A stretch of DNA of 62,546 nucleotides from a virus, in the IMG/VR virus record IMGVR_UViG_3300043464_000631, positions 1 through 62,546 of that record. One strand, written 5' to 3'. Numbering within the stretch: position 1 is the stretch's first letter; each line of letters opens with the position of its first letter. The translations under genes and the position numbers were made by a program. The notes below the pieces were generated by a model. That model saw nothing but the letters and a program-made list of their open reading frames with translations. It had not been told where the DNA came from and made no database searches. This document shows, piece by piece, positions 7,809 through 14,896 of the stretch.

Positions 7809-7980
7809 TAGTGCTGTGTCCTTTAACTTCATTCCAGATTTCATCAAACCGTTTCTCGATGAGATTGATAGCAGCCTCTCCGATCCACTTCTCAAGCACA
7901 ACGGTGTAGGCTGCACCCCAGCTCATTCCTTGCCGGATGTTCTCTTCGGCATCTTCAAACGGATCACGACATGCGCTCAT
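7798..7980 (-). CDS. Small hypothetical protein (60 aa)
   Basis: Acidic helical-looking protein (starts MSACRDPFEDAEENIRQG) overlapping the 5'-3' exonuclease by 4 bases and the dUTPase start. No family recognised. Confidence 0.62.
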   Translation of the reverse strand: MSACRDPFEDAEENIRQGMSWGAAYTVVLEKWIGEAAINLIEKRFDEIWNEVKGHSTSDT

Positions 7981-8783
7981 AGGTCGTGTACTCCTCCAAA
8001 GTATTCCTTCCAGTCTTTGCCTTCCTGTCGATGGATAAAGAGGAGCTGAGCATTCTCATCCAACGCATCCTTCCATCGACCGGAGAACTCTTTCTTATAC
8101 AACGCAGCCACTGCCTTCATTACACGCACTGGCTTACGACTACATGACTCAAGCAACCCTTCGGTCTTCTTCGGACCCATGCCCTTCAGACCCGCTACAT
8201 TGTCAACAGAATCGCCCACACACATCTGATACCAGAAGAACAAGTCAGCATCTCGAAGGGTACGCATCTCAAACGTATCCTTCTGCGGGTTGTATAACCA
8301 ACCGGGGATTTGCTTCAAATCCTTGTCACCGCTGACCACACATGTAGACTTATCGGGCTTCGCCCACTGGTACATTCCGCAGAAGTCATCCGCCTCCCGG
8401 CGCTGGTCTTCAGGCAGGTCTTCGTCTACAACGATGGCACCGTACTTCTTTTGTAGGTACTCACGCATAGCTGTGAAATGTTCGGGTTTGTGTGATGTGC
8501 GTGTACCTTTATACGGCCTGATTTTCGCTACCTTGTAACGAAACCCCCCGCTGGGGGTAAGAAAGACATGCTCGCCTTCTCTACGTGGGAACTTGTCAAG
8601 GAGACTATCCATGATCGTTCGCAAATTGGAGAGACTGTGCGCTAGCGGGGTGTGCTGTGGCTTGCCTTCTTCGTCTCGCTCTACTCCGGAAAAACCCGCA
8701 CGATACACAAGACTGTCAGCGTCGATCAGAGGCAGGAGATGAGCCGTCTTACTCTCCACATAAGCGGGGACGATGCTACTCAT
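7977..8783 (-). CDS. 5'-3' exonuclease (T7 gp6 / FEN-like)
   Basis: A 268-residue FEN-family nuclease. LPLIDADSLVYRAG supplies the first metal-binding Asp, EADDF the middle acidic pair, VVSGDKDLKQIPG the third cluster, and GDSVDNVAGLKGMGPKK the helix-hairpin-helix region. It should remove RNA primers and resect 5' ends, as T7 gp6 does. It overlaps its neighbours by 4 and 8 bases. Placement upstream of dut and the resolvase completes a T7-like DNA metabolism set. Confidence 0.92.
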   Translation of the reverse strand: MSSIVPAYVESKTAHLLPLIDADSLVYRAGFSGVERDEEGKPQHTPLAHSLSNLRTIMDSLLDKFPRREGEHVFLTPSGGFRYKVAKIRPYKGTRTSHKPEHFTAMREYLQKKYGAIVVDEDLPEDQRREADDFCGMYQWAKPDKSTCVVSGDKDLKQIPGWLYNPQKDTFEMRTLRDADLFFWYQMCVGDSVDNVAGLKGMGPKKTEGLLESCSRKPVRVMKAVAALYKKEFSGRWKDALDENAQLLFIHRQEGKDWKEYFGGVHDL

Positions 8784-9006
8784 CTTGTTGCTTCCTGTTC
8801 CTACGATGCGGACGAGGCTTACTCAGACCCTCTTTCTTCCGCCAGTGGGTGAAGTAAACCATAAGGGTGGGGGAAGCAACAGTTGGATCAGTAAGCGGGT
8901 CTTCCTCCATCGAGGAAGCTAGGTGACAACGAGCTTGGCGGTACGTCTTCGGTTTGTGCTGATCCCACAACGAGAAACAAAACTCTTTAAGACTACTCAA
9001 ACCCAT
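8776..9006 (-). CDS. Hypothetical protein (76 aa)
   Basis: Ends in a very basic tail (KPRPHRRNRKQQDE). ATG at 9006; a TTG two codons upstream could also serve. Overlaps the exonuclease start by 8 bases. No family recognised. Confidence 0.6.
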   Translation of the reverse strand: MGLSSLKEFCFSLWDQHKPKTYRQARCHLASSMEEDPLTDPTVASPTLMVYFTHWRKKEGLSKPRPHRRNRKQQDE

Positions 9007-9196
9007 CTCCAAATATACGTGCGTTGTCTAACACCACCGTCCGAGAATCGAACCGGGTTTCGTGTCGGTTGACTCGGAAGGTTGATCCCTCGGGTATGGT
9101 AATAGTGGTTCCGTTAGGGGTAGTAACCCGGATGTCACCCTTGGTGGTGACGATGTAAGACATCACTACCGAAAGAAGTAGAAGGCTAGCACTCAT
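8993..9196 (-). CDS. Small exported or membrane-anchored protein (67 aa)
   Basis: N-terminal hydrophobic segment (SASLLLLSVVMSYIVTT) followed by a polar beta-like domain. I chose the ATG at 9196, which overlaps the stop of the 37-residue gene upstream and lies 12 bases after GGAGGAG; an ATG at 9208 sits directly on that site and is less likely. Confidence 0.58.
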   Translation of the reverse strand: MSASLLLLSVVMSYIVTTKGDIRVTTPNGTTITIPEGSTFRVNRHETRFDSRTVVLDNARIFGDGFE

Positions 9197-9299
9197 AATA
9201 CCACACATCTCCTCCGGAGTGGAGATACCACTCCATGTATTGTTCCCAACTCATGGTTGGTTCGTGGTCAAGGGTGTAGCTAATTGCCAAGGCGGTCAT
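9186..9299 (-). CDS. Very small hypothetical protein (37 aa)
   Basis: Starts MTALAISYTLDHEPTM and is rich in Trp and Tyr toward the end (YMEWYLHSGG). Its ATG shares bases with the previous TGA (ATGA), and its stop overlaps the next start, so it fits the coupled operon well. No family recognised. Confidence 0.55.
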   Translation of the reverse strand: MTALAISYTLDHEPTMSWEQYMEWYLHSGGDVWYYEC

Positions 9300-9508
9300 A
9301 GGGTGTGCTCTCGTTCCCATTTCTCAAGCTGACGCTTGTACTCGATCCATTCCGCGAGTGCGTGGATGAGCATTTCGGCTTCTTGAACATCGCTGACTGA
9401 GGTCTTATCCCAACCATCAAAAACGATAAGATAGTTCTGGTACGGAGTGACAACAAACTCATCAAGCTTTCGTTTGGCTGGTAGTTTCGGCTTCTCCATA
9501 TCACGCAT
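9296..9508 (-). CDS. Hypothetical protein (70 aa)
   Basis: Two ATGs three codons apart (9508, 9499). Charged, probably helical C-terminus (EYKRQLEKWEREHTL). It lies downstream of a candidate promoter and of a 238-base stretch (9509-9746) with no convincing gene. Confidence 0.62.
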   Translation of the reverse strand: MRDMEKPKLPAKRKLDEFVVTPYQNYLIVFDGWDKTSVSDVQEAEMLIHALAEWIEYKRQLEKWEREHTL

Positions 9509-9710
9509 ACCTTTAAGGGTGTATGTTGAGGATATCCCCGGTAGGGGATGAGGGGTGAAGCGGGGCGGTACTTGTTGAGTGCGCGTCCGACTAGATACGG
9601 ACGTTCGTACCTAACCAGTCTCAACGTTCCCGCCCGTTTACCAAGGGCTAAGTGAAAGAGGTATGAGAACAGCCCCTTAAAATGCACATCACCTCGGTGC
9701 TTCGGAAACA

Positions 9711-9739
9711 ACTTTACTCAGTAAACAGGGGTGTGTCAA
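9711..9739 (-). promoter_or_regulatory. Candidate sigma-70 promoter, leftward
   Basis: On the minus strand TTGACA (9739-9734), a 17-base spacer and TAAAGT (9716-9711). It lies just after the ribonucleotide reductase gene, in a 238-base gap before the 70-residue gene. The -35 is perfect and the -10 matches 4 of 6 bases. Confidence 0.5.
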
Positions 9740-9746
9740 GCCCCGG

Positions 9747-11819
9747 TTACTCGTTTGTGCCGATGTCCACAATCTCACACACCCCCCCGGTGCAAGCAAG
9801 TGTTTGCGAACCAGCGGTGTTGTCACTCTTCTCGAACTCAGCAAGACGATACCAATTGATGTGCGGGAAAGTCTTCTTCATCTCTTGCCACTGGAACGCG
9901 TCAATCTCCTCGTAAGGGGCTTGCATGTATGACCCACCGGCATACGGAAGAAACGACACGCCAGACATCCACTCGAAGTTCTCGTACACCCACGCACCTA
10001 CCTTCAACCACTCGTCCTCTCGGACGGAAATGGTCACGCTCGGCTTGTGGTCACACCAATACTTCTGATACTGAAGCCACTTCTCAAGATGAGCGATTGC
10101 ATCCACGTCCTCTCGGGTTGTGATCTTACCGTGAGTACCGATAGGAAACGAGAACACAACCGTCTGGTCTGGCTTCATGGCACACGGCTCGTTCGGTACG
10201 CTCTCCGCGATCAAGAGCTGAGTGAGAGGGTCTTTGGTATCACCCCGTACACGTCGGATGTAGAACTGAGAGTGACGTGCATGGATACCCGAAGCAGCAT
10301 CCACAAGCTGCGATGCAGTCCCCGATGGCTTAACGCAAGTCCTTGCAGCAGAACGGTTGATACCAATACGCGACGAGTACACGTTGTTTGTCTGTTCGGA
10401 AACAGACCGGAGGTACGTAAGCTCCTCGTCAGTAAGAGTTGGGCCATCGTAGATGCCAGTCATCGACACACCCAACAGCGCCTCCTTTTCCGTCGTCTCC
10501 TTCCACTCAGGGCTAAGGAACGGGAAGTTGGTGAGCCGTGCTTGGAGTGTACCGAGGATGGTGGCTAGACGAACCTTGTTGGCAAGAGTTTCAACAGTGT
10601 CGCTAGGACGGACAACCACTTCCGTCAGGTTACAAAACTGCTGAGGACGGAGAATGATCTCGCTGCATGGGTTTGTTCCGTGCTTCACATCGTTCTTTCG
10701 CCCAACACGCTCGTTCAACATACGCGCTGCTGCGCGTGAGAAGATACCGCGCTCCCCGGAACCACTCTTGTACAACGACACCCACTCGTCCATGAACTCA
10801 CCGATAGATGGCTTGCTCTCGTACACTGCGGAATTGTTAGCAAGAGCACGCTGCTTCTGGCAGAAGTACCAAGGAATAGTCATCGTATCCTCGATCTTCC
10901 CCCAAGACCACGAATCAACTACCAAATCCTTAAGGTAGCCCGGTTTACCAGATGCGTCGGTGTACCAGATACTAGCAGTCACGTTGCCGCTGTCCACCTC
11001 TTGGTTTGAGACATGGAACTCATTGACCTCGAAGTTGCCCTTGGCGTTCGCCATTGACTTATCTGACAGGTCGCTCAGACTGATCTCTGCGCTACGACGA
11101 ACTCCGCCGACAACAACCACCTCTCCGATCTTACAAACGATGTCGTGAACTTCAATCGGCTTGAGCTTACGACCCGCTGCTTGTCGGAAGGTTTCAATCG
11201 TGAACTCGAAGAGTTCCTTCAAGGGCTCCGGGCCTGAGCTTCGACCACCGAACGTCTTGAGCCGGGCACCCTTGGGTCGGAGGTTGCTGAGGTCGAACTG
11301 GCAAACCTCACCATTGAACAGGTGGGTCACCAGCTCACGGTAAGCGCTTGCCCACCCCTCCTTGCTGTCTTCTACAACAAGACACTTGTTGAAGTGACCG
11401 AGAATCTCAGGCACCTTCGGAAGAGAATCAATCTCCGAGGCCTCACAAGAAAACCCAATGCCCGTGCCGCACATCAGGATGTACAGAATCTCCGCGAAGC
11501 GGATCGGTTTGTCTACGGGGGTGTACGCACAGTTGTACCCGGCGACATTGGTCAACTCAAGAGCCGGGCCAGCTGTCATCATGGCCCGCATAGAAGGAAG
11601 AATCTTCAAGTGCAAGATGGCATCTCGAATCTCAGTAATTTCTTGCTCTGCGATCAAAGGACTCCCGTCCTTGTTGTAGCACATGAAACGGATGTAGCGA
11701 TCAACCGTCTCGTTCCACGTTTCTCGGCGCCCCTCTTCTTCTAGCCAACGGGCATAGCGGCTCTTGTGGATGAACTGCTGGTACTGGGTTGGCAGGGTGA
11801 CTTCGTTACTATTCGTCAT
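9747..11819 (-). CDS. nrdJ: Adenosylcobalamin-dependent (class II) ribonucleotide reductase
   Basis: A 690-residue single-chain reductase, the size of monomeric class II enzymes (Lactobacillus leichmannii type). Visible landmarks are AGYNCAYTPVD (first redox Cys), GTGIGFSCEASEID, the NPCSEI finger-loop with the thiyl-radical Cys, FCNLTEVVVRP with the second Cys, and a C-terminal CTGGVCEIV pair that re-reduces the active site. It makes dNTPs from NTPs using B12, needing no separate small subunit, so it works with or without oxygen provided the host supplies cobalamin. No reductase activator gene is visible nearby. Confidence 0.9.
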   Translation of the reverse strand: MTNSNEVTLPTQYQQFIHKSRYARWLEEEGRRETWNETVDRYIRFMCYNKDGSPLIAEQEITEIRDAILHLKILPSMRAMMTAGPALELTNVAGYNCAYTPVDKPIRFAEILYILMCGTGIGFSCEASEIDSLPKVPEILGHFNKCLVVEDSKEGWASAYRELVTHLFNGEVCQFDLSNLRPKGARLKTFGGRSSGPEPLKELFEFTIETFRQAAGRKLKPIEVHDIVCKIGEVVVVGGVRRSAEISLSDLSDKSMANAKGNFEVNEFHVSNQEVDSGNVTASIWYTDASGKPGYLKDLVVDSWSWGKIEDTMTIPWYFCQKQRALANNSAVYESKPSIGEFMDEWVSLYKSGSGERGIFSRAAARMLNERVGRKNDVKHGTNPCSEIILRPQQFCNLTEVVVRPSDTVETLANKVRLATILGTLQARLTNFPFLSPEWKETTEKEALLGVSMTGIYDGPTLTDEELTYLRSVSEQTNNVYSSRIGINRSAARTCVKPSGTASQLVDAASGIHARHSQFYIRRVRGDTKDPLTQLLIAESVPNEPCAMKPDQTVVFSFPIGTHGKITTREDVDAIAHLEKWLQYQKYWCDHKPSVTISVREDEWLKVGAWVYENFEWMSGVSFLPYAGGSYMQAPYEEIDAFQWQEMKKTFPHINWYRLAEFEKSDNTAGSQTLACTGGVCEIVDIGTNE

Positions 11820-11866
11820 TCGCTTCTCTCGAACCTCCGTGTTCGTTGTTAAGTGGATTATTGTGG

Positions 11867-12301
11867 TTAACCGGCTTTGACTGCAAAGCTATTGCAGTAG
11901 CCGTTGGGTTTTACTTTCAATTGATACAGAGAACACCTTGGATTGAAGTGCTCACCGCCTCTTGAAATCTCAGGTTTAAAGTGTACACAAGTAGCACAAG
12001 ACTCGGGTGGTTCTTCTGTGTAGCCGATGTCTTCTTTCAACTTCTTTACAAGACTCCGCTGCTTTTCTTTCTCTTCCCGCTCTTGTTCTTTCCGAAGAAT
12101 CTTCTCTACTTGTAGCTCGCCTTTAACTTCTTCAATCTTTCGTTTGATGTCACAAAGTGTAGTTTGAATTGCTTGGATTCGGATTGAGGATGCTTTCTTC
12201 CCGTTGTGGGTCCTTGTGCGGGATGCTTCGGCCTCTTTGATCGCATCCCGAGCACGGGCTTGTTGGACTAACAACCGCTCTAGCTTTTGATGTGTATTCA
12301 T
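11867..12301 (-). CDS. Coiled-coil protein with C-terminal Cys cluster (144 aa)
   Basis: About 90 residues of charged coiled coil (KRKIEEVKGELQVEKILRK and similar) followed by a Cys/His domain: CATCVHF, HFNPRCSLY and YCNSF, which could hold zinc or an iron-sulfur cluster. ATG lies 32 bases beyond the terminator that ends the tRNA/structured RNA transcript. I do not recognise the family. Confidence 0.7.
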   Translation of the reverse strand: MNTHQKLERLLVQQARARDAIKEAEASRTRTHNGKKASSIRIQAIQTTLCDIKRKIEEVKGELQVEKILRKEQEREEKEKQRSLVKKLKEDIGYTEEPPESCATCVHFKPEISRGGEHFNPRCSLYQLKVKPNGYCNSFAVKAG

Positions 12302-12332
12302 CTCAGCCGTTAAGTAGTGTCGTGTGGGGAAT

Positions 12333-12363
12333 AAAAAGCCCCGGTCTAGGAAAGCACCGGGGC
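12333..12363 (-). terminator. Intrinsic terminator after the tRNA and structured RNA
   Basis: On the minus strand GCCCCGGT and ACCGGGGC (12363-12356 with 12345-12338) form a perfect 8-bp stem with a 10-base loop, followed by TTTTTATT. It ends a leftward transcript that contains no protein gene after the tRNA. Confidence 0.85.
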
Positions 12364-12790
12364 GGTTGGTTAAAAGGACAAGGTGGCCGGAGGCGATCCC
12401 GGCTTGCCGTTTCTCTGTTTCAGGGCGACTTTCGGTAGGTATGGCCCAACTTGCGCATCGCCACTGCGCGTTTCACCTTGTGTTGGTGTAACTAGAACAC
12501 AACGGTGGGACGTAAGCCGGGATGAACCCCGTTCACTTTCGTGACCTCCCACTACCTTCTGATGTCTGGCTCAGCTCCCGCTTTTACCTATCACGCAAGC
12601 CAGATCGTGACGGGCATTCTTCTTCGGGCGTTGTGTGTTTGAATTGAAGAGCAACACATATCGGCTTTGCTTCCAGTCAACTATCTACCGCTGTGCAGTA
12701 GCCGACCTCACCGGGAGGTCTCGTTGGCAGGTTCCTTTCACTGGGATGTCCTCTGCTATATCTTCCGATAGAGGTGTTGCTCTTCAAAGG
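12364..12790 (-). ncRNA. Candidate large structured non-coding RNA (about 430 nt)
   Basis: No plausible gene on either strand, between a tRNA and a terminator that face the same way. The stretch is dense in stems. A 12-bp helix (12646-12657 with 12774-12785, GAAGAGCAACAC) encloses a branched domain closed by CCAGT/ACTGG (12673-12677, 12740-12744), which holds hairpins 12704-12720 and 12685-12701. A second domain (GTGGGA/TCCCAC, 12505-12510 and 12547-12552) holds two hairpins, one with a GAAA tetraloop. Further stems are 12565-12571/12598-12604, 12478-12484/12496-12502, 12453-12457/12465-12469 and 12386-12390/12399-12403. I recognise no known RNA class. Large ornate phage RNAs beside tRNAs (GOLLD, ROOL) are the nearest idea; that link is inference. 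Confidence 0.6.
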
Positions 12791-12865
12791 TGGCCGGGCT
12801 GCTCAGAATCGAACTGAGATTGCGGGAGTCAAAGTCCCGAGTATTAGCCGTTATACGACAGCCCT
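12791..12865 (-). tRNA. tRNA-Gln (anticodon UUG)
   Basis: A 75-nt cloverleaf on the minus strand: acceptor stem from GGGCTG/CAGCCC, D-stem GTAT/ATAC with GG in the loop, anticodon stem CGGGA/TCCCG with loop CTTTGAC (anticodon TTG at 12832-12830), T-stem CTCAG/CTGAG with TTCGATT, and G73 followed by encoded CCA. U8 and A14 are in place. The first acceptor pair is an A-G mismatch; a weak 1-72 pair is a known glutamine identity feature. It reads CAA codons. Confidence 0.93.
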
Positions 12866-12883
12866 ATTGTGTGAAATTATCAT

Positions 12884-12907
12884 CAATTATGCGGAGTTGC
12901 ATAATTG
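12884..12907. promoter_or_regulatory. Perfect 9-bp inverted repeat before the tRNA
   Basis: CAATTATGC, a 6-base spacer, then GCATAATTG, in a short AT-rich gap between the gene at 12908 and the tRNA. There is no T-run, so it is not a usual terminator. It could be a processing hairpin or an operator; weak -10-like hexamers overlap it. Confidence 0.5.
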
Positions 12908-13141
12908 TTAATTGGGTTCTACCCGCTTGATGCTGAAGCCATAACGTGAAATTTCGGGGTTACGGTATTCGTTCCAAGAGTAGTCGAAGTCTGGATGGGG
13001 CTCTTTAAGATCATAGAACTTATCCTTGTTTCGCCGAAGCCAAGTGCGAACATACGACCGAGCCTCCTCATACCGGGAGAACTTCTTCGCATTGAAACGA
13101 CGGTTGTTGCGATGGATGGTGAACGTGGTGGTGGGGGTCAT
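12908..13141 (-). CDS. Basic hypothetical protein (77 aa)
   Basis: Strongly basic, aromatic protein (NNRRFNAKKFSRYEEARSYV) that looks able to bind nucleic acid. It overlaps the upstream gene by 4 bases. No family recognised. Confidence 0.65.
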   Translation of the reverse strand: MTPTTTFTIHRNNRRFNAKKFSRYEEARSYVRTWLRRNKDKFYDLKEPHPDFDYSWNEYRNPEISRYGFSIKRVEPN

Positions 13142-13332
13142 TCGGTGTGTTCTCCGATGTATTCGATACGGGCGATGTCGGAAGATTGAAGTGCAAGGAT
13201 CGGGATGAACTCCCTGTCCTCACCAGTCACTACCGACTTCTCAAAGACCACGAGCCGTTCCGAAACGTAGTACGAAGTAGCAACAACCTCAATAATATCT
13301 CCAATGAACGGCTCGATACGGAACTTTCTCAC
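13138..13332 (-). CDS. Small hypothetical protein (64 aa)
   Basis: Beta-rich small protein. I chose GTG at 13332 (VRKFRIEPFIGD) because GAGGAG lies 7 bases before it, within the stop region of the preceding gene. No family recognised. Confidence 0.6.
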   Translation of the reverse strand: MRKFRIEPFIGDIIEVVATSYYVSERLVVFEKSVVTGEDREFIPILALQSSDIARIEYIGEHTE

Positions 13333-13343
13333 AGGCTCACTCC

Positions 13344-14369
13344 TCAACCAAACGGGCTATCGACATCTTCGGGTTCATCTTCCCAACTCACCGCTTTCGC
13401 GGGAGCGGGCTTTACCACCGGCTTCACCGGGCTAGCCTTCGGCTTGGTCACTTCAGTAGAAGGGTTGACGGGACGACTATTGTCGTTTTGTTCGCGGGGC
13501 TTGTCAATCAAAGAAGCGATGGTTGAACCGTTAAAGTTTGTGGCGTTCTTGATGGTGTTACGAATCGAGAGGCGCAGCTTACTCACCGCATCAGCGTCGG
13601 GCTTGGTGCCATCCGACCACACGATACCGCTGACCACACCCTCCGGCATAGCCGGAACCGAAACACCCTCGGGCACAATACCTGCCAGCTTGATCTCTTC
13701 GGTGTAGTACGACTTACCATTCTTACCCGGTTTCATGTACACACGGAACTGGAACTGGAGGCACTGGCCCAGCAGTTCACCGATACGATTGACGTTGAAG
13801 TAGCCCTTACTGTCAAGGATACCAGCAGCAGCGGCAAGGTTGTGGAGAAGTGCGTTCTTAGCTACTGCCCACGTACCGTCTTCGTGCTTCTTCTCCGAGA
13901 GGTAGATCAGCTTCTGAACCTGCGGCTGCCACTTGCCTTCGTCATTCTGGACTAGACGCTCACCGTTGAGAATGAGACGGAGAGGAAGCTCGTGGCTTTC
14001 ACCGTAGAACTGCCCTTTGTCAACCATGATCTGCGGGAAGTCCACAGTGATGGCAATCGCCTGCTTCGCAGGGACGGTGAATCGAACACAGGGCTTGCCC
14101 TTTTGGTCTCCCCACTGGCCAGTGTAATACTCGGCATCCTCGGGGTACTCTTCGCCATCCTTGACAACGGTCTCCAGAGTACGAGGCTGGACACCAAGGT
14201 CCACGATGGAAGAGATGTATCCGGGGATAGAGCGTGCCTTGTTGGCTGTGCCTGCACGTTCAATGACGTGCGCATTGACTTCGTTGTAATCGACCTTCGG
14301 CCGTTCGGTATTTGTATCGCCGGAGGCGTTGGTGTTGGCGGTCTTGATTGGGCGGAATTCAAAAGTCAT
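13344..14369 (-). CDS. Probable ssDNA-binding protein
   Basis: A 341-residue protein with a long ordered N-terminal region, a proline/lysine-rich linker (KPKASPVKPVVKPAPAK) and an acidic tip ending EDVDSPFG. An acidic tail with a terminal aromatic is the hallmark of phage and bacterial SSBs, which use it to bind replisome partners. Position directly before the polymerase domain gene (with an HNH gene between) supports the role. The fold itself is not recognised from motifs, so this is inference from architecture and context. Confidence 0.6.
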   Translation of the reverse strand: MTFEFRPIKTANTNASGDTNTERPKVDYNEVNAHVIERAGTANKARSIPGYISSIVDLGVQPRTLETVVKDGEEYPEDAEYYTGQWGDQKGKPCVRFTVPAKQAIAITVDFPQIMVDKGQFYGESHELPLRLILNGERLVQNDEGKWQPQVQKLIYLSEKKHEDGTWAVAKNALLHNLAAAAGILDSKGYFNVNRIGELLGQCLQFQFRVYMKPGKNGKSYYTEEIKLAGIVPEGVSVPAMPEGVVSGIVWSDGTKPDADAVSKLRLSIRNTIKNATNFNGSTIASLIDKPREQNDNSRPVNPSTEVTKPKASPVKPVVKPAPAKAVSWEDEPEDVDSPFG

Positions 14370-14380
14370 GTGTCGTCCTG

Positions 14381-14872
14381 TTAGATTGGGTTAAGTACAG
14401 CGAACTCCCCGTGGAGTTCGATTGCTGCTTTGTTGTAAGCGTGGGCTGCTTCTTGTGGTGAGTTGAACACACCCAAATAAAACCGATTCGTTGATTTGCC
14501 AATCGTGGCCTTCCATTTACCTGTTGTCTTGCAAAAAGAGACTCCCTTGTAGCCTGTTGAGTTGTTCTTATACATTGGCTGGTTGTGTTGGTTCTGAGAA
14601 CGACTAGCTTCTCTCAGATTAGAGACCCTGTTGTCGCTCTTATTTCCGTTGATATGGTCGATGCTCAGCTTCGGGAACTCGCCGTGCCACCACATCCAAA
14701 CTAACCTGTGCTCTGCATAGTACTTGCCGTCTATGCCTATCGTCCTGTAACCCGAGTAATGCGTGTTACCTGCCCTCTTTCCTTCTGGGGAACGTTGCCT
14801 CGTTATCTTCCAAGTAAACACCCCAGTTTCAGGGTCATAATGCAACAGCTCTTTCAACCTCTCCTGTGTCAA
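14381..14872 (-). CDS. HNH homing-type endonuclease with AP2 domain
   Basis: A 163-residue protein: an N-terminal region, AEHRLVWMWWHGEFP then SIDHINGNKSDNRVSNLREA (the HNH ββα-metal core), then an AP2 DNA-binding domain (GYKGVSF, KWKATIGKS, YLGVFNSPQEAAHAYNKAA). Freestanding enzymes of this type cut intron- or gene-lacking alleles and spread by gene conversion. It separates the SSB-like gene from the polymerase gene. There is no ATG; a TTG at 14872 or one five codons on is the likely start. Confidence 0.88.
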   Translation of the reverse strand: MTQERLKELLHYDPETGVFTWKITRQRSPEGKRAGNTHYSGYRTIGIDGKYYAEHRLVWMWWHGEFPKLSIDHINGNKSDNRVSNLREASRSQNQHNQPMYKNNSTGYKGVSFCKTTGKWKATIGKSTNRFYLGVFNSPQEAAHAYNKAAIELHGEFAVLNPI

Positions 14873-14896
14873 CTGTGTTTTCAGACACCACCTCCA

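Noticed and set aside
9280-9711. A 143-codon frame on the minus strand
   Set aside because: Its second half overlaps the 70-residue gene completely; only the first part looks protein-like, so I left it as an unexplained region rather than a gene.
12364-12790. Group I intron or RNase P RNA identity
   Set aside because: AAGATATAG at the tRNA-proximal end and fragments such as ACAGAGAAA and GGTGAAA recall those RNAs, but order and core helices do not match.
12370-12817. Small open frames inside the structured RNA region
   Set aside because: About 60 codons each on both strands, no ribosome sites, no protein-like pattern, and they cut across the stems.
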